Counted from the first letter of the stretch, positions 26,372 through 35,089 are shown. The stretch: DNA of 42,993 nt from Candidatus Merdisoma merdipullorum (GCA_018715645.1 DVLE01000065.1:1-42993); one strand, 5' to 3'. Numbers and translations: made by a program. The notes: generated by a model not told the origin, from the sequence alone.

Positions 26372-27829
26372 GTGGCGGGCGGCAGAAAAAAGAATACGAA
26401 AATCGTCAGATACAGACGCCCGTTGAATATCGGCGTTGTATTTTTTGGATTTATTGCAGTTTATCTGATTGTCTGCATTTATATGTATTTTACCTCGGAG
26501 CATATTTCGGGGTATGAGGTGATAAAGGGAAATCTGGCGGCGGATTACCGCTATACGGGGATCGCGCTCAGGACGGAGCAGGTATATACCGCGGAAAAAG
26601 CGGGATATGTGAATTATTACGCGGCGGAAGGAGAAAAGGTATCCGTGCTTTCCACGGTTTACACAGTGGACGAGAGCGGAAGAATGTCTGAACTTCTGCA
26701 GGAAAGCGCAGGCGAATTGAGCCTGGACGATGCGGATTACGGTGAGATCCGCGCGAGCGTCAACTCTTATCTGAGCAATTATTCGGATATGAGTTTTGAT
26801 GAGGTTTACGATTTTAAGACGAATGTGAATTCTGCGATTCTGGATCTGGTAAATCAGAATATGATCGATCAGCTGGACAGCACTTCCGAGGATGCGGGGG
26901 GCCTGTTTACCAGATATAATGCCGCTACGGCCGGTGTTGTGGAATATTACATAGATGGTTATGAAGGAGCGACTGTCGATGCAGTCAGTGCGGACTGGTT
27001 TGACGAGGAAGGCTACGAGCGTCAGGAACTGCGGACAGAAGAGCTGGTAAGCGAAGGAGATCCGGTGTACAAGCTTGTGACAGAGGAGGACTGGCAGCTT
27101 GTATTTCCTTTGGACAGTGAGATGGAAAGCTATCTTCTCAGTGAAATTGAGTCGAATCAGACGACGGCTGAGGATGGTACGGTAACTCAGAATCCTACCT
27201 ATATAGAGATTCGGTTTGATAAGGACGAGGAGACTGTGTGGCCTTCCGTGACGATACAGTATGTGGATGGACAGGCTTATGGAGTGCTGAGCTTCGTCAA
27301 CTCCATGATTCGGTACGCGGATGACAGATATTTGGATTTTGAGATTCTGCGGGATGAAACCATAGGACTTAAGATTCCCCAGTCTGCGGTTACGGAGAAG
27401 GAGTTCTATGTGATCGATGCGTCCTATGTCACTCAGTCGGAGGACAGCACTGGTTTTCTGAAAAAGACCGTATCGGAAGATGGGACAGATGCGGTGGAAT
27501 TTGTGGACTGTACCATATATTATCAGGATGACCAGTATGCTTACGTGGATCCGGAGGAAGAGGATTTCAGTACTTCCAAGAAGCTTTTGGAGAGCGGAGA
27601 CCTGCTGGTAAAGACGGATTCGGCAGAAAATTATCAGGTGGGACAGAAAGAAAAGCTGAAAGGCGTCTACAATATCAATAAAGGATACACGATCTTCCGT
27701 ATCATACAGATTCTTTATGAGAATGAGGAATACTGCATCGTGGAGGAAGGGACCAGCTATGGGCTGTCGGTTTACGACCACATTGTGCTGAATGCTGATA
27801 CGGTTACGGAGGATCAGGTAATCTATTAG
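26372..27829 (+). CDS. Membrane-anchored HlyD-like protein of the ylmE-sepF cluster
   Basis: A 485-residue protein with a basic N-terminus, one membrane helix (about 17-41) and a large extracellular part. ALRTEQVYTAEKAGYVNYYA followed by EGEKVSVLSTVYTVD resembles the split biotinyl/lipoyl-like half-motifs of HlyD-type adaptors, and a second such stretch (LLVKTDSAENYQVGQKEKLK) lies near the C-terminus. The middle is acidic and helical. No ABC or RND partner is nearby; instead it directly precedes ylmE and sepF, 15 bp away. GTG 26372 has GAAGGAG 8 nt upstream. The role is unknown; a cell envelope function linked to division is an inference from position. Confidence 0.8.
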   Translation: MAGGRKKNTKIVRYRRPLNIGVVFFGFIAVYLIVCIYMYFTSEHISGYEVIKGNLAADYRYTGIALRTEQVYTAEKAGYVNYYAAEGEKVSVLSTVYTVDESGRMSELLQESAGELSLDDADYGEIRASVNSYLSNYSDMSFDEVYDFKTNVNSAILDLVNQNMIDQLDSTSEDAGGLFTRYNAATAGVVEYYIDGYEGATVDAVSADWFDEEGYERQELRTEELVSEGDPVYKLVTEEDWQLVFPLDSEMESYLLSEIESNQTTAEDGTVTQNPTYIEIRFDKDEETVWPSVTIQYVDGQAYGVLSFVNSMIRYADDRYLDFEILRDETIGLKIPQSAVTEKEFYVIDASYVTQSEDSTGFLKKTVSEDGTDAVEFVDCTIYYQDDQYAYVDPEEEDFSTSKKLLESGDLLVKTDSAENYQVGQKEKLKGVYNINKGYTIFRIIQILYENEEYCIVEEGTSYGLSVYDHIVLNADTVTEDQVIY

Positions 27830-27844
27830 GAGGGGTATGAAAGA

Positions 27845-28537
27845 ATGGTAGTTGAAAATCTGGCAAAGGTGGAAAAGAAGGTCTGCGCGGCCTGCGAGCG
27901 GGCAGGGCGCAGGCGGGACGAGGTAACGCTGATCGCGGTCAGCAAGACGAAGCCGGTTTCCATGATTGAAGAGCTTCTTCCTGGCGGGACAAGAGATTTT
28001 GGCGAGAATAAGGTTCAGGAGCTTTGCGAGAAATATGAACAGCTTCCCAAAGATATTCGCTGGCATCTAATCGGGCATTTGCAGCGGAATAAGGTAAAGT
28101 ACGTGGTGGACAAGGCCTGTCTGATTCATTCTGTGGATTCCCTGAGGCTTGCGGAAGCGATCAGCGCGGAAGGAAAGAAGCGGGGAATTACCGTTCCGGT
28201 TTTGATTGAGGTAAATGTGGCAGGGGAGGAAAGCAAGTTCGGCGTAAAGCCGGAGGAGGCGGAAGGTCTGATTCGGGAGATAGCCGGGATGCCGTCGATT
28301 TCTGTCAAAGGTCTGATGACTATCGCTCCTTATGTGGAAAATCCGGAGGAAAACCGTATACATTTTTCCAATCTAAGAAAATTATGTGTTGACATAAAAA
28401 ACAAAAACATTGATAATGTATCTATGAATATTTTATCCATGGGAATGACTGGAGATTATGAGGTGGCCATAGAGGAAGGAGCCACGATGATCCGTGTCGG
28501 GACAGGGATCTTTGGAGAGAGAGACTATAATATTTAG
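27845..28537 (+). CDS. ylmE: YggS/PLPBP family pyridoxal phosphate homeostasis protein
   Basis: A 230-residue PLP-binding TIM-barrel protein that buffers cellular PLP, with no known enzyme activity. The PLP lysine is Lys34 in LIAVSKTKPV. Other marks are FGENKVQEL, WHLIGHLQRNKVKYV, VEVNVAGEESKFG-like (VLIEVNVAGEESKFG) and LSMGMTGDYEVAIEEG. AGGAGGGG lies 8 nt upstream. It heads sepF and ylmH as in most Firmicutes. Its last quarter is locally AT-rich and carries a promoter for sepF. Confidence 0.95.
   Translation: MVVENLAKVEKKVCAACERAGRRRDEVTLIAVSKTKPVSMIEELLPGGTRDFGENKVQELCEKYEQLPKDIRWHLIGHLQRNKVKYVVDKACLIHSVDSLRLAEAISAEGKKRGITVPVLIEVNVAGEESKFGVKPEEAEGLIREIAGMPSISVKGLMTIAPYVENPEENRIHFSNLRKLCVDIKNKNIDNVSMNILSMGMTGDYEVAIEEGATMIRVGTGIFGERDYNI
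28389..28417 (+). promoter_or_regulatory. Internal promoter within ylmE, directed at sepF
   Basis: Perfect TTGACA (28389-28394), 17-nt spacer, GATAAT (28412-28417), in an AT-rich patch of ylmE. The predicted start near 28424 is about 135 nt before sepF. Confidence 0.75.
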
Positions 28538-28560
28538 AATATAGATTGGAGACCGGTACT

Positions 28561-29076
28561 ATGAGTGTAATCGATAAATTTCTGGATGTCATGAAACTCG
28601 GAGGCGACGACGACTACGACGATTATGACGACTATGATGATTTCGATGATGATTATGAGGATGAGAAGCCCAGAAAAAAGAAGTTCGGGCGGAAAAACGA
28701 TGAAGACGACTACGAGGAGGAGCCTGCTAAGGCAAAGCCGCAGAAGGTGACTCCTATCCGACAGGCATCCAGAAAGCAGGGTGGTGGAATGGAAGTTTGT
28801 GTAATTAAGCCGACCAGTTTTGATGATTCGAGGGAGATTACGGAAACGCTTCTGAGCAACCGGACTGTGGTTTTGAACTTTGAGGGATTGGATGTGGATG
28901 TGGCGCAGAGAATTATTGATTTCACTTCTGGTTCCTGTTTCGCTATCGGCGGCAATCTTCAGAAGGTATCCGCTTTCATCTTTCTTGTGACACCAAAAAA
29001 TGTGGATATATCAGGTGATCTTCAGGATATTTTAAGCGGTTCCATTGAGATCCCTTCTGTGTACAGCAAATTCTGA
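28561..29076 (+). CDS. sepF: Cell division protein SepF
   Basis: Cytosolic membrane-binding protein that tethers FtsZ and shapes the septum; 171 residues. The N-terminal amphipathic helix is MSVIDKFLDVMKL. Then comes an extremely acidic Asp/Tyr-rich tract (about 15-36), a basic linker with PRKKKFGRK, and the C-terminal SepF domain (from about 78) with LLSNRTVVLNFEGLD and ITE/RIIDFTSGSCFAIGG. ATG 28561 with GGAGA 8 nt upstream is preferred over TTG 28546. Confidence 0.95.
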   Translation: MSVIDKFLDVMKLGGDDDYDDYDDYDDFDDDYEDEKPRKKKFGRKNDEDDYEEEPAKAKPQKVTPIRQASRKQGGGMEVCVIKPTSFDDSREITETLLSNRTVVLNFEGLDVDVAQRIIDFTSGSCFAIGGNLQKVSAFIFLVTPKNVDISGDLQDILSGSIEIPSVYSKF

Positions 29077-29080
29077 AAGT

Positions 29081-29836
29081 ATGACAAGGGAAGAACAACA
29101 GTTGGAAAAACGGCTTCTTGAGCTGGGTGAACTGGCATACCGGCGGGGGATCGCCACCTATTCCGACTTTTTAAATCTGAATGAACTGAATATTTTTCAG
29201 GGAATCCGTGCAAAGCTTTCCTATCTCACGACGGAAAGCTTTGGCGGCTATGAACTAGCGGAGCGTCAGATAGCAGCATTTCAGCCTGAGGCTCCCCTGT
29301 TTTGTACGGAGTATCCTATCCGCTGTCTGAGCATCTCTCCACTTCAGGAAAAGTTTGCGGAGGAATTGACACACAGGGATTACCTGGGAGCTGTGCTGAA
29401 CCTGGGGCTTGACAGAAGCTGTCTGGGGGATATTTTGGTAGAGGGGAGCCATGCCTATCTGTTTTGCCTGGAGAGAATGGCTCCGTTTATCTGCGACAAT
29501 CTGACAAGAGTGCGCCATACGACAGTGTATGTAAGACAGGTGGAGGCAGAGGACTTTCACTATGAGCCCCGGTACAAGGAGGTGACGGGGACTGTGGCTT
29601 CCGTACGTCTGGACAGGCTTTTGTCGCTGGCTTTTGGAAGTTCCAGAAGCAGTCTTACAGGGCTTATTGAGGGCGGCAAGGTATTTGTAAACGGAAAGCT
29701 TGTTACCTCCAACGGCTATCAGCCGAAGGAGGGGGACCTGGTGTCAGTGCGGGGGCTGGGAAGATTCCGGTTCCAGGGAAGCGGCGGGCAGTCCAGGAAA
29801 GGACGGGAATACGTAACGCTTTTGCGCTATATCTAA
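29081..29836 (+). CDS. ylmH: YlmH family S4-domain RNA-binding protein
   Basis: A 251-residue protein of the division cluster. The N-terminal part (EEQQLEKRLLELGELAYRRG) and central YlmH domain are followed by a C-terminal S4 RNA-binding domain (LDRLLSLAFGSSRSSLTGLI, then GGKVFVNGKLV). Some YlmH homologues act in rescue of stalled 50S subunits. ATG 29081 is 5 bp after sepF with a weak RBS, which suggests coupling. Confidence 0.93.
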   Translation: MTREEQQLEKRLLELGELAYRRGIATYSDFLNLNELNIFQGIRAKLSYLTTESFGGYELAERQIAAFQPEAPLFCTEYPIRCLSISPLQEKFAEELTHRDYLGAVLNLGLDRSCLGDILVEGSHAYLFCLERMAPFICDNLTRVRHTTVYVRQVEAEDFHYEPRYKEVTGTVASVRLDRLLSLAFGSSRSSLTGLIEGGKVFVNGKLVTSNGYQPKEGDLVSVRGLGRFRFQGSGGQSRKGREYVTLLRYI

Positions 29837-29842
29837 AAGGCG

Positions 29843-29899
29843 GCGGTTCTCCTGAACCGCTGCGAATAATGTAAGGACAGACGACGCAGGTTTCCTGCG
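29843..29899 (+). other. Two hairpins between ylmH and aroB
   Basis: GCGGTTC/GAACCGC (29843-29849 with 29854-29860) and CGCAGG/CCTGCG (29885-29890 with 29894-29899). Neither has a T run, so they are not classic terminators; they may set mRNA stability at the ylmH-aroB junction. Confidence 0.5.
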
Positions 29900-29920
29900 C
29901 CGGGAAAGGTGGAAGGTCTT

Positions 29921-31024
29921 ATGGAAAAAGAAGGACGGACGCTTCCGGTACACAGAGACGGAAAGTTCTGCTATTCTATCAGACTGGAACAGAATTTTGA
30001 GGAGCTGTCGGACAGTGCGGCAGGGCTTGGAGCAGAAGGAAGAAAGATCTGTATTGTGACGGACAGCAAGGTCGGACCGCTGTATGTCCGGGAAGTTCAG
30101 GAAAGCCTTTGGAAAGCTTTCGCGTATGTGACCGTCTATACGATTCCGGCGGGAGAGGAGTTTAAGACGCTGGATACGGTGAAGGGGCTTTATGAGCATT
30201 TGATTCTGGAGCATTTTGACCGGAAAGATATGCTGGCGGCGCTGGGCGGAGGTGTGATTGGAGATCTGACAGGTTTTACGGCTGCCACATATCTGCGGGG
30301 CATCGATTTCATCCAGATTCCTACGACGCTTCTTGCGCAGGTGGACAGCAGTATCGGCGGCAAGACGGGAGTGGATTTTGACAGCTATAAAAATATGGTG
30401 GGCGCGTTTCATATGCCGCGTCTGGTATATATGAATCTTTCCGTGCTTCAGACGCTTCCCGAAAGACAGTTTGCATCGGGAATGGCGGAGATCATAAAGC
30501 ATGGCCTGATTAAAGACGGGGAATACTTCCACTGGCTTGTCTTGAATCGGGAAGCCATTCTGGACAGGCGACCGGAAGCCTTGCTTCCTATGATCCGGGA
30601 GAGCTGCCGGATTAAGCGGGATGTGGTGGAGAAGGATCCGACCGAACAGGGGGAGAGGGCTCTTCTGAATTTTGGACATACGATAGGCCATGCGGTGGAA
30701 AAGCTGAAGAACTTTCAGCTCTATCATGGAGAGTGCGTGGCGATCGGCTGCGCTGCCGCCGCTTATCTTTCCTGGAAACGCGGATTGATAGAGGAAGGGG
30801 AGCTTCAGCGGATCTGCGAGACATTTGAGCGTTTTTCCCTACCCGTCAGAACAGACGGTCTTGACGCGGCAGAGGTACTGCGGACGACGAAGTCGGATAA
30901 GAAGATGGACGCAGGCAGTATCAGATTTATCCTTCTGAAAAGTGTGGGAGAAGCCTTTATAGACCGGACTGTGACGGAGGAAGAATTGTTGGACGCGATT
31001 ACATGGATTACAGAGGACAGGTAG
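29921..31024 (+). CDS. aroB: 3-dehydroquinate synthase
   Basis: Second step of the shikimate pathway: DAHP to 3-dehydroquinate, with NAD and a divalent metal. 367 residues; the NAD/phosphate segment LGGGVIGDLTGFTAATYLRG and the IQIPTTLLAQVDSSIGGKTG motif are clear, with metal histidines in NFGHTIGHAVE and the YHGECVAIG stretch. ATG 29921 follows AAGGTGGAAGG. It sits between ylmH and lspA, away from other aro genes, where many Firmicutes carry divIVA. Confidence 0.96.
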   Translation: MEKEGRTLPVHRDGKFCYSIRLEQNFEELSDSAAGLGAEGRKICIVTDSKVGPLYVREVQESLWKAFAYVTVYTIPAGEEFKTLDTVKGLYEHLILEHFDRKDMLAALGGGVIGDLTGFTAATYLRGIDFIQIPTTLLAQVDSSIGGKTGVDFDSYKNMVGAFHMPRLVYMNLSVLQTLPERQFASGMAEIIKHGLIKDGEYFHWLVLNREAILDRRPEALLPMIRESCRIKRDVVEKDPTEQGERALLNFGHTIGHAVEKLKNFQLYHGECVAIGCAAAAYLSWKRGLIEEGELQRICETFERFSLPVRTDGLDAAEVLRTTKSDKKMDAGSIRFILLKSVGEAFIDRTVTEEELLDAITWITEDR

Positions 31025-31025
31025 C

Positions 31026-31550
31026 ATGACGAAACAGAGAGAAAATCTAATTGGTATTCTGGCGGCTGCCCTGCTGATCGGCCTTGATCAGTGGACGAAA
31101 TATCTGGCGGTGCTGCATTTAAAGGGGCAGAGCCCGATCGTGCTTTGGGATGGAGTCTTTGAGCTGCACTATCTGGAGAACAGAGGAGCCGCTTTTGGGA
31201 TTCTGCAGGGACAAAAAGGAATATTTCTGATATGTACGGCGGCGATTCTTGTATTGATCGCGTACTTTTACAATCGTCTGCCGGCCGGCCGCCGTTTTTT
31301 CCTGATGCGGCTGGTAGGAGTGCTTCTCACAGCCGGAGCCATTGGTAATCTTATCGACCGGATGCGCTATTCCTATGTGGTAGACTTCCTGTATTTTAAA
31401 CTGATCGATTTCCCGGTGTTCAATGTGGCTGACTGTTATGTGACGGTTGGCGCTGTTCTGCTCGCGGTTTTAGTCCTTTTTGTATACAAGGAGGATGATT
31501 TAAGTTTTCTGAGTCTGAGGAAGAAAAATGGAAGAAGTCAGGAGCTTTGA
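31026..31550 (+). CDS. lspA: Lipoprotein signal peptidase II
   Basis: Membrane aspartyl protease that cleaves prolipoproteins such as the receptor at 7765. 174 residues with four helices. Catalytic aspartates lie in GNLIDRMRYSYVVDFLYF and FNVADCYVTVGAVLL, and the ENRGAAFGILQG motif is present. It starts 1 bp after the aroB stop and overlaps the next gene by 23 bp. Confidence 0.97.
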   Translation: MTKQRENLIGILAAALLIGLDQWTKYLAVLHLKGQSPIVLWDGVFELHYLENRGAAFGILQGQKGIFLICTAAILVLIAYFYNRLPAGRRFFLMRLVGVLLTAGAIGNLIDRMRYSYVVDFLYFKLIDFPVFNVADCYVTVGAVLLAVLVLFVYKEDDLSFLSLRKKNGRSQEL

Positions 31551-32445
31551 GGTGTCGGAACAGGCGGAGGGAAGCCGTCTGGATCGTTATCTGGCAGAAT
31601 GTGTTCCGGAGATTTCCCGGTCTTATCTGCAAAAGCTGATTCGGGATGGCGGCGTACTCCTGAACGGAAAGCCTGCAAAGGCGGGCGCGAAGCTGGCGCC
31701 TGGGATGGAGATAGAGCTTTCCGTGCCGGAGGCCAGGGAACCGGAGATTCTCCCGGAAAATATCCCCCTTGACATTCTTTATGAGGATAAAGATGTAATC
31801 CTGATCAATAAGTCAAAGGGCATGGTCGTGCATCCTTCCGCCGGCCATTATTCGGGTACTCTTGTAAATGCGCTTATGTTCCATTGTCGGGATGGACTTT
31901 CGGGCATCAACGGGGTGCTGCGTCCGGGAATTGTCCACAGGATAGACAAAGATACGACTGGCGTATTGATCGCCTGCAAAAACGATCGCGCGCATAATGC
32001 CCTGGCGGAACAGTTAAAGGCTCATACGATTACACGCCGCTACCGCGCAGTCGTCTGCGGCAATTTGAAAGAAGACGAGGGTACTGTGGACGCTCCCATA
32101 GGCCGTCATCCTGTGGAACGGAAGAGAATGGCGGTAGTCCGCTCCGGCGGAAAACATGCGGTCACTCACTACCGGGTTTTGGAGCGTTTCGGCGCTTATA
32201 CTTATATTGAGTGCAGCCTGGAGACAGGGCGTACGCATCAGATCCGCGTTCACATGGCGAGTATTGGACATCCGCTTCTGGGGGACGAGGTCTATGGCCG
32301 CGGCAAGAATCCATTCCGTCTGGAAGGCCAGACCCTTCATGCGATGGTGCTTGGGTTTATTCATCCTTCCACGGGAGAATACATGGAGTTTGAGGCTCCG
32401 CTTCCGGCATATTTTGAGGAAGTTCTTGAAAAACTGCGGCGGTAA
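31528..32445 (+). CDS. rluD: RluA/RluD family 23S rRNA pseudouridine synthase
   Basis: Isomerises uridines in large subunit rRNA. 305 residues: N-terminal S4 domain (RLDRYLAECVPEISRSYLQK), then the catalytic domain with Asp140 in VHRIDKDTTGVLIACKN, and the RLETGRTHQIRVHM-type motif (ECSLETGRTHQIRVHM). GAGG lies 7 nt before ATG 31528. The lspA-rluD pair is a standard Firmicutes arrangement. The exact target uridines are inferred from homologues. Confidence 0.93.
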   Translation: MEEVRSFEVSEQAEGSRLDRYLAECVPEISRSYLQKLIRDGGVLLNGKPAKAGAKLAPGMEIELSVPEAREPEILPENIPLDILYEDKDVILINKSKGMVVHPSAGHYSGTLVNALMFHCRDGLSGINGVLRPGIVHRIDKDTTGVLIACKNDRAHNALAEQLKAHTITRRYRAVVCGNLKEDEGTVDAPIGRHPVERKRMAVVRSGGKHAVTHYRVLERFGAYTYIECSLETGRTHQIRVHMASIGHPLLGDEVYGRGKNPFRLEGQTLHAMVLGFIHPSTGEYMEFEAPLPAYFEEVLEKLRR

Positions 32446-32464
32446 AAGGTTGAAGAATTTTTGC

Positions 32465-32493
32465 TTGCTATTTTGTCTGGCGTGTGGTAGAAT
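32465..32493 (+). promoter_or_regulatory. Promoter of tRNA-Leu
   Basis: TTGCTA (32465-32470), 17-nt spacer, TAGAAT (32488-32493) with a TGG extension; the tRNA starts 31 nt later. Confidence 0.75.
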
Positions 32494-32523
32494 ATAGTTC
32501 GTTGCAGATGATATACGCAGCAA

Positions 32524-32606
32524 GCCGGCGTGTCGGAATGGCAGACGAGGCAGACTCAAAATCTGTTGCGGGCAACCGCGTATGGGTTCAAGTCCCATCG
32601 CCGGCA
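32524..32606 (+). tRNA. tRNA-Leu (anticodon CAA)
   Basis: An 83-nt class II tRNA. The acceptor stem is GCCGGCG/CGCCGGC with discriminator A32606. The anticodon stem GCAGA/TCTGT (32550-32554, 32562-32566) holds loop CTCAAAA with anticodon CAA at 32557-32559. There is a long variable arm (GCGGG...CCGC) and T arm ATGGG/CCCAT with loop TTCAAGT. CCA is not encoded (GTA follows). It reads UUG. Confidence 0.97.
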
Positions 32607-32621
32607 GTAGACAAAAGCAGG

Positions 32622-32669
32622 ACAGTGTTGTAAAATAATCGAAAGATTATTCTATAGCGCTGTTTTTTT
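32622..32669 (+). terminator. Terminator of tRNA-Leu
   Basis: A long stem from ACAGTGTTGTAAAATAATC (32622-32640) to 32663 around a GAAA loop, 18 of 19 positions paired including G-U, followed by a run of T to 32669. Confidence 0.9.
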
Positions 32670-32730
32670 GCGCGGCGGGAAATATGCTCTTTTTCACTGG
32701 GAGCAGTTGTTCACGGGAGCGGAGGATTGT

Positions 32731-33384
32731 ATGGCGGGGGAAAAAGTAAAATTTGCGGCAGACACATCGGACAGAAGTTTAAAGGATTGGATACGGGCGC
32801 TTCTCATTCTTTTGCTGGGCCTTACCATCGCGCATTTGGGCGTTACGCTCTTTCTTTTATCGGAGCTGGGAACGGATACCTTTACGGTCTTTATCCAGGG
32901 ACTATCATTGGTATGCGGCCTGTCGGTGGGAACGGTTCATGTGATTGTACTTTGCATTCTCATGGTGGTGATGCTTTTTACCACCAAGGGATATGTAAAG
33001 CCGGGTACTGTGGTCTGCGCGTTCTGCGGCGGTCCGATTATCGATCTGTTTACCTGGCTGCTGGGAGGCTATGTAAATGGTGATTCCACTATGGCCGTGA
33101 GGTGCGTGAGTATGTTGGCGGGCTGTGTGATCCTGGCGCTTGGCATGTCCATCGTAATCAACAGCAACGCCGGAACGGGACCGAATGATCTGGTGGCGGT
33201 CATCCTCTCTGATAAGATAGAGGCTGTAGAGTTTCGCTGGATTCGGGTGGGCTGCGATCTGTTTTTTGTAGTGCTTGGTTTTATTCTTGGAGGAACAGTG
33301 GGAGCAGGGACGATTGCGGCAGTGGCGCTCACGGGGCCGCTGGTGCAGTTCTGGCTTCCGGTAACGAAAAAATGGTTCAGATAA
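32731..33384 (+). CDS. YczE/YyaS/YitT family membrane protein
   Basis: A 217-residue integral membrane protein with about five helices. The pattern ALGMSIVINSNAGTGPNDLV near residue 130 and the final helix with GGTVGAGTIAAVALTGPLVQ match the YczE family. ATG 32731 has GGAGG 5 nt upstream; the frame extends to 32668, but that lies in the tRNA terminator. It ends 10 bp before ade, so the two are probably cotranscribed. The function is unknown; a transport role for the ade substrate is only a guess. Confidence 0.85.
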   Translation: MAGEKVKFAADTSDRSLKDWIRALLILLLGLTIAHLGVTLFLLSELGTDTFTVFIQGLSLVCGLSVGTVHVIVLCILMVVMLFTTKGYVKPGTVVCAFCGGPIIDLFTWLLGGYVNGDSTMAVRCVSMLAGCVILALGMSIVINSNAGTGPNDLVAVILSDKIEAVEFRWIRVGCDLFFVVLGFILGGTVGAGTIAAVALTGPLVQFWLPVTKKWFR

Positions 33385-33394
33385 GGAGGCGGCG

Positions 33395-35089
33395 ATGCGG
33401 ACACTGCTGAAAAATGGGACGGTAATCAATGTATTTACGGGAGAAAAAGAACAGAGTCAGGTTTTGCTGGAAGACGGCAGAATCCTTGGGGTAGGCGACT
33501 ATCAGGAGGCAGATGCCGACGTGACGGAGGATCTTTCCGGAAAATATCTCTGTCCGGGCTTTATCGATGGACATATCCATATCGAAAGTACGATGCTGCT
33601 TCCGGCGGAGTTCGCGCGGGCGGCCCTTCCCCACGGGACGACGGCCGTGGTAGCCGATCCGCACGAGATTGCCAATGTATGCGGAAGTGCTGGTCTTTCT
33701 TTTATGCTGGAAGCAAGCGAGGGCCTTCCTCTGGAAGTTTATCTGATGATTCCCTCCTGCGTTCCGGCGACGGAATTTGACGAGACGGGCGCGTGTCTGG
33801 AGGCGGAGGACATTGCTCCCTTTTATGAGCATCCGCGGGTGCTTGGACTGGGAGAAGTGATGAGTTATCACGCGGTTGTAAACGGAGACGCCGGACTTCA
33901 GAAGAAGATTGACGACGCCCGCAGGCGAGGTCTTACGGTGAATGGTCATGCCCCGCTTCTGACCGGCCGGGAGCTGGATCGTTATATTGCGGCTGGAATC
34001 GGAGATGATCACGAATGCTCTCTGGCAGAGGAAGCAAAAGAGCGGATTCGGAAAGGCCAGTGGGTGATGATTCGCCAGGGAACGGCGGCCCGGAATCTGG
34101 AAGGTCTTCTTCCATTGTTCGACGAGCCCTTTTTCCATCGGTGTCTGCTGGTGACGGACGACAAGCACCCGGCAGATCTTTTGGAGGGCGGACACATTGA
34201 CGATATTATCCGGCAGGCTGCAGCCAGGGGAAAGGATCCGGTCACAGGGATCCGTATGGCGACGCTTCAGGCTGCGGAATATTTTGGACTCAAGAGAGTG
34301 GGCGCCATAGCGCCGGGCTATCAGGCGGATTTGCTGGTGCTGGATGACCTGGAAACCGTGGCTGTCCGGGACGTATACAAGAAGGGGAAAAAGGTGGTGT
34401 CCGCCGGAAAGCTTCTTCCATTTCCGAATCCGGTTCTGAATCCAAAATGGGAGAGCGCCGTATGCGGTTCGTTTCATATGGACAGGCTTTCTTCAAAGGA
34501 TTTTCGCTTGGAGCTTGAGGGGATTCACTGCTGCCGGGTGATTGGACTGGTGGAGGGACAGCTCTTGACGGAAGAAGTGCCAAGAGAGATTGATTTTGAT
34601 TCCCAAAACGGCATGGATCCGGAAAATGACTTGGTGAAAATCGCGGTGATTGAGCGGCACAGCAATACCGGACATATCGGCCTTGGTTTTATTCAGGGTA
34701 CGGGGATACGCCAGGGCGCTGCGGCCGCCTCCGTATCTCATGATTCCCACAATTTGATTGTGATGGGCGCGGACGAGGAGGATATGGCTTTTGCTGCCAA
34801 CCGGATCTGCGAGCTTGGCGGAGGCATGGCGGTGGTCAGGGATAAAAAGGTGCTGGCCGAGATGCCTTTGCCTTATGCCGGTCTTATGACAGGCGCGTCG
34901 GCGGGAGAGGCGGCCAGTCAGAATGAGCTTGTAAGAGAGAGCCTTGGCGGACTTGGCGTTCCGGAAGGAAAGGAATTGTTTATGACGATGGCTTTTGCAA
35001 GCCTTCCCGTAATTCCGCATATCAAGCTGACGACACGGGGACTTGTGGATGTGGACAGGCAAAGACTGGTGCCTTTGCTTGCTGAATGA
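33395..35089 (+). CDS. ade: Adenine deaminase
   Basis: Deaminates adenine to hypoxanthine in purine salvage; amidohydrolase superfamily, dinuclear metal. 564 residues, the normal length. Metal motifs are CPGFIDGHIHIESTM near residue 50 and VVADPHEIANVCG near 87. NGHAPLLTGRELD and GIGDDHECS follow, then the C-terminal small domain with VIERHSNTGHIGLGFIQG. AAGGAGG lies just upstream. No purine riboswitch is seen in its leader. Confidence 0.96.
   Translation: MRTLLKNGTVINVFTGEKEQSQVLLEDGRILGVGDYQEADADVTEDLSGKYLCPGFIDGHIHIESTMLLPAEFARAALPHGTTAVVADPHEIANVCGSAGLSFMLEASEGLPLEVYLMIPSCVPATEFDETGACLEAEDIAPFYEHPRVLGLGEVMSYHAVVNGDAGLQKKIDDARRRGLTVNGHAPLLTGRELDRYIAAGIGDDHECSLAEEAKERIRKGQWVMIRQGTAARNLEGLLPLFDEPFFHRCLLVTDDKHPADLLEGGHIDDIIRQAAARGKDPVTGIRMATLQAAEYFGLKRVGAIAPGYQADLLVLDDLETVAVRDVYKKGKKVVSAGKLLPFPNPVLNPKWESAVCGSFHMDRLSSKDFRLELEGIHCCRVIGLVEGQLLTEEVPREIDFDSQNGMDPENDLVKIAVIERHSNTGHIGLGFIQGTGIRQGAAAASVSHDSHNLIVMGADEEDMAFAANRICELGGGMAVVRDKKVLAEMPLPYAGLMTGASAGEAASQNELVRESLGGLGVPEGKELFMTMAFASLPVIPHIKLTTRGLVDVDRQRLVPLLAE

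Noticed and set aside
26282..28066. 594-codon minus-strand ORF
   Set aside because: Exact antisense of the HlyD-like gene and ylmE; no RBS or recognisable domain. It arises from codon bias in the sense strand.
32668..32730. Upstream start for the YczE-like gene
   Set aside because: These codons fall at the T run of the tRNA terminator; ATG 32731 has a proper GGAGG.
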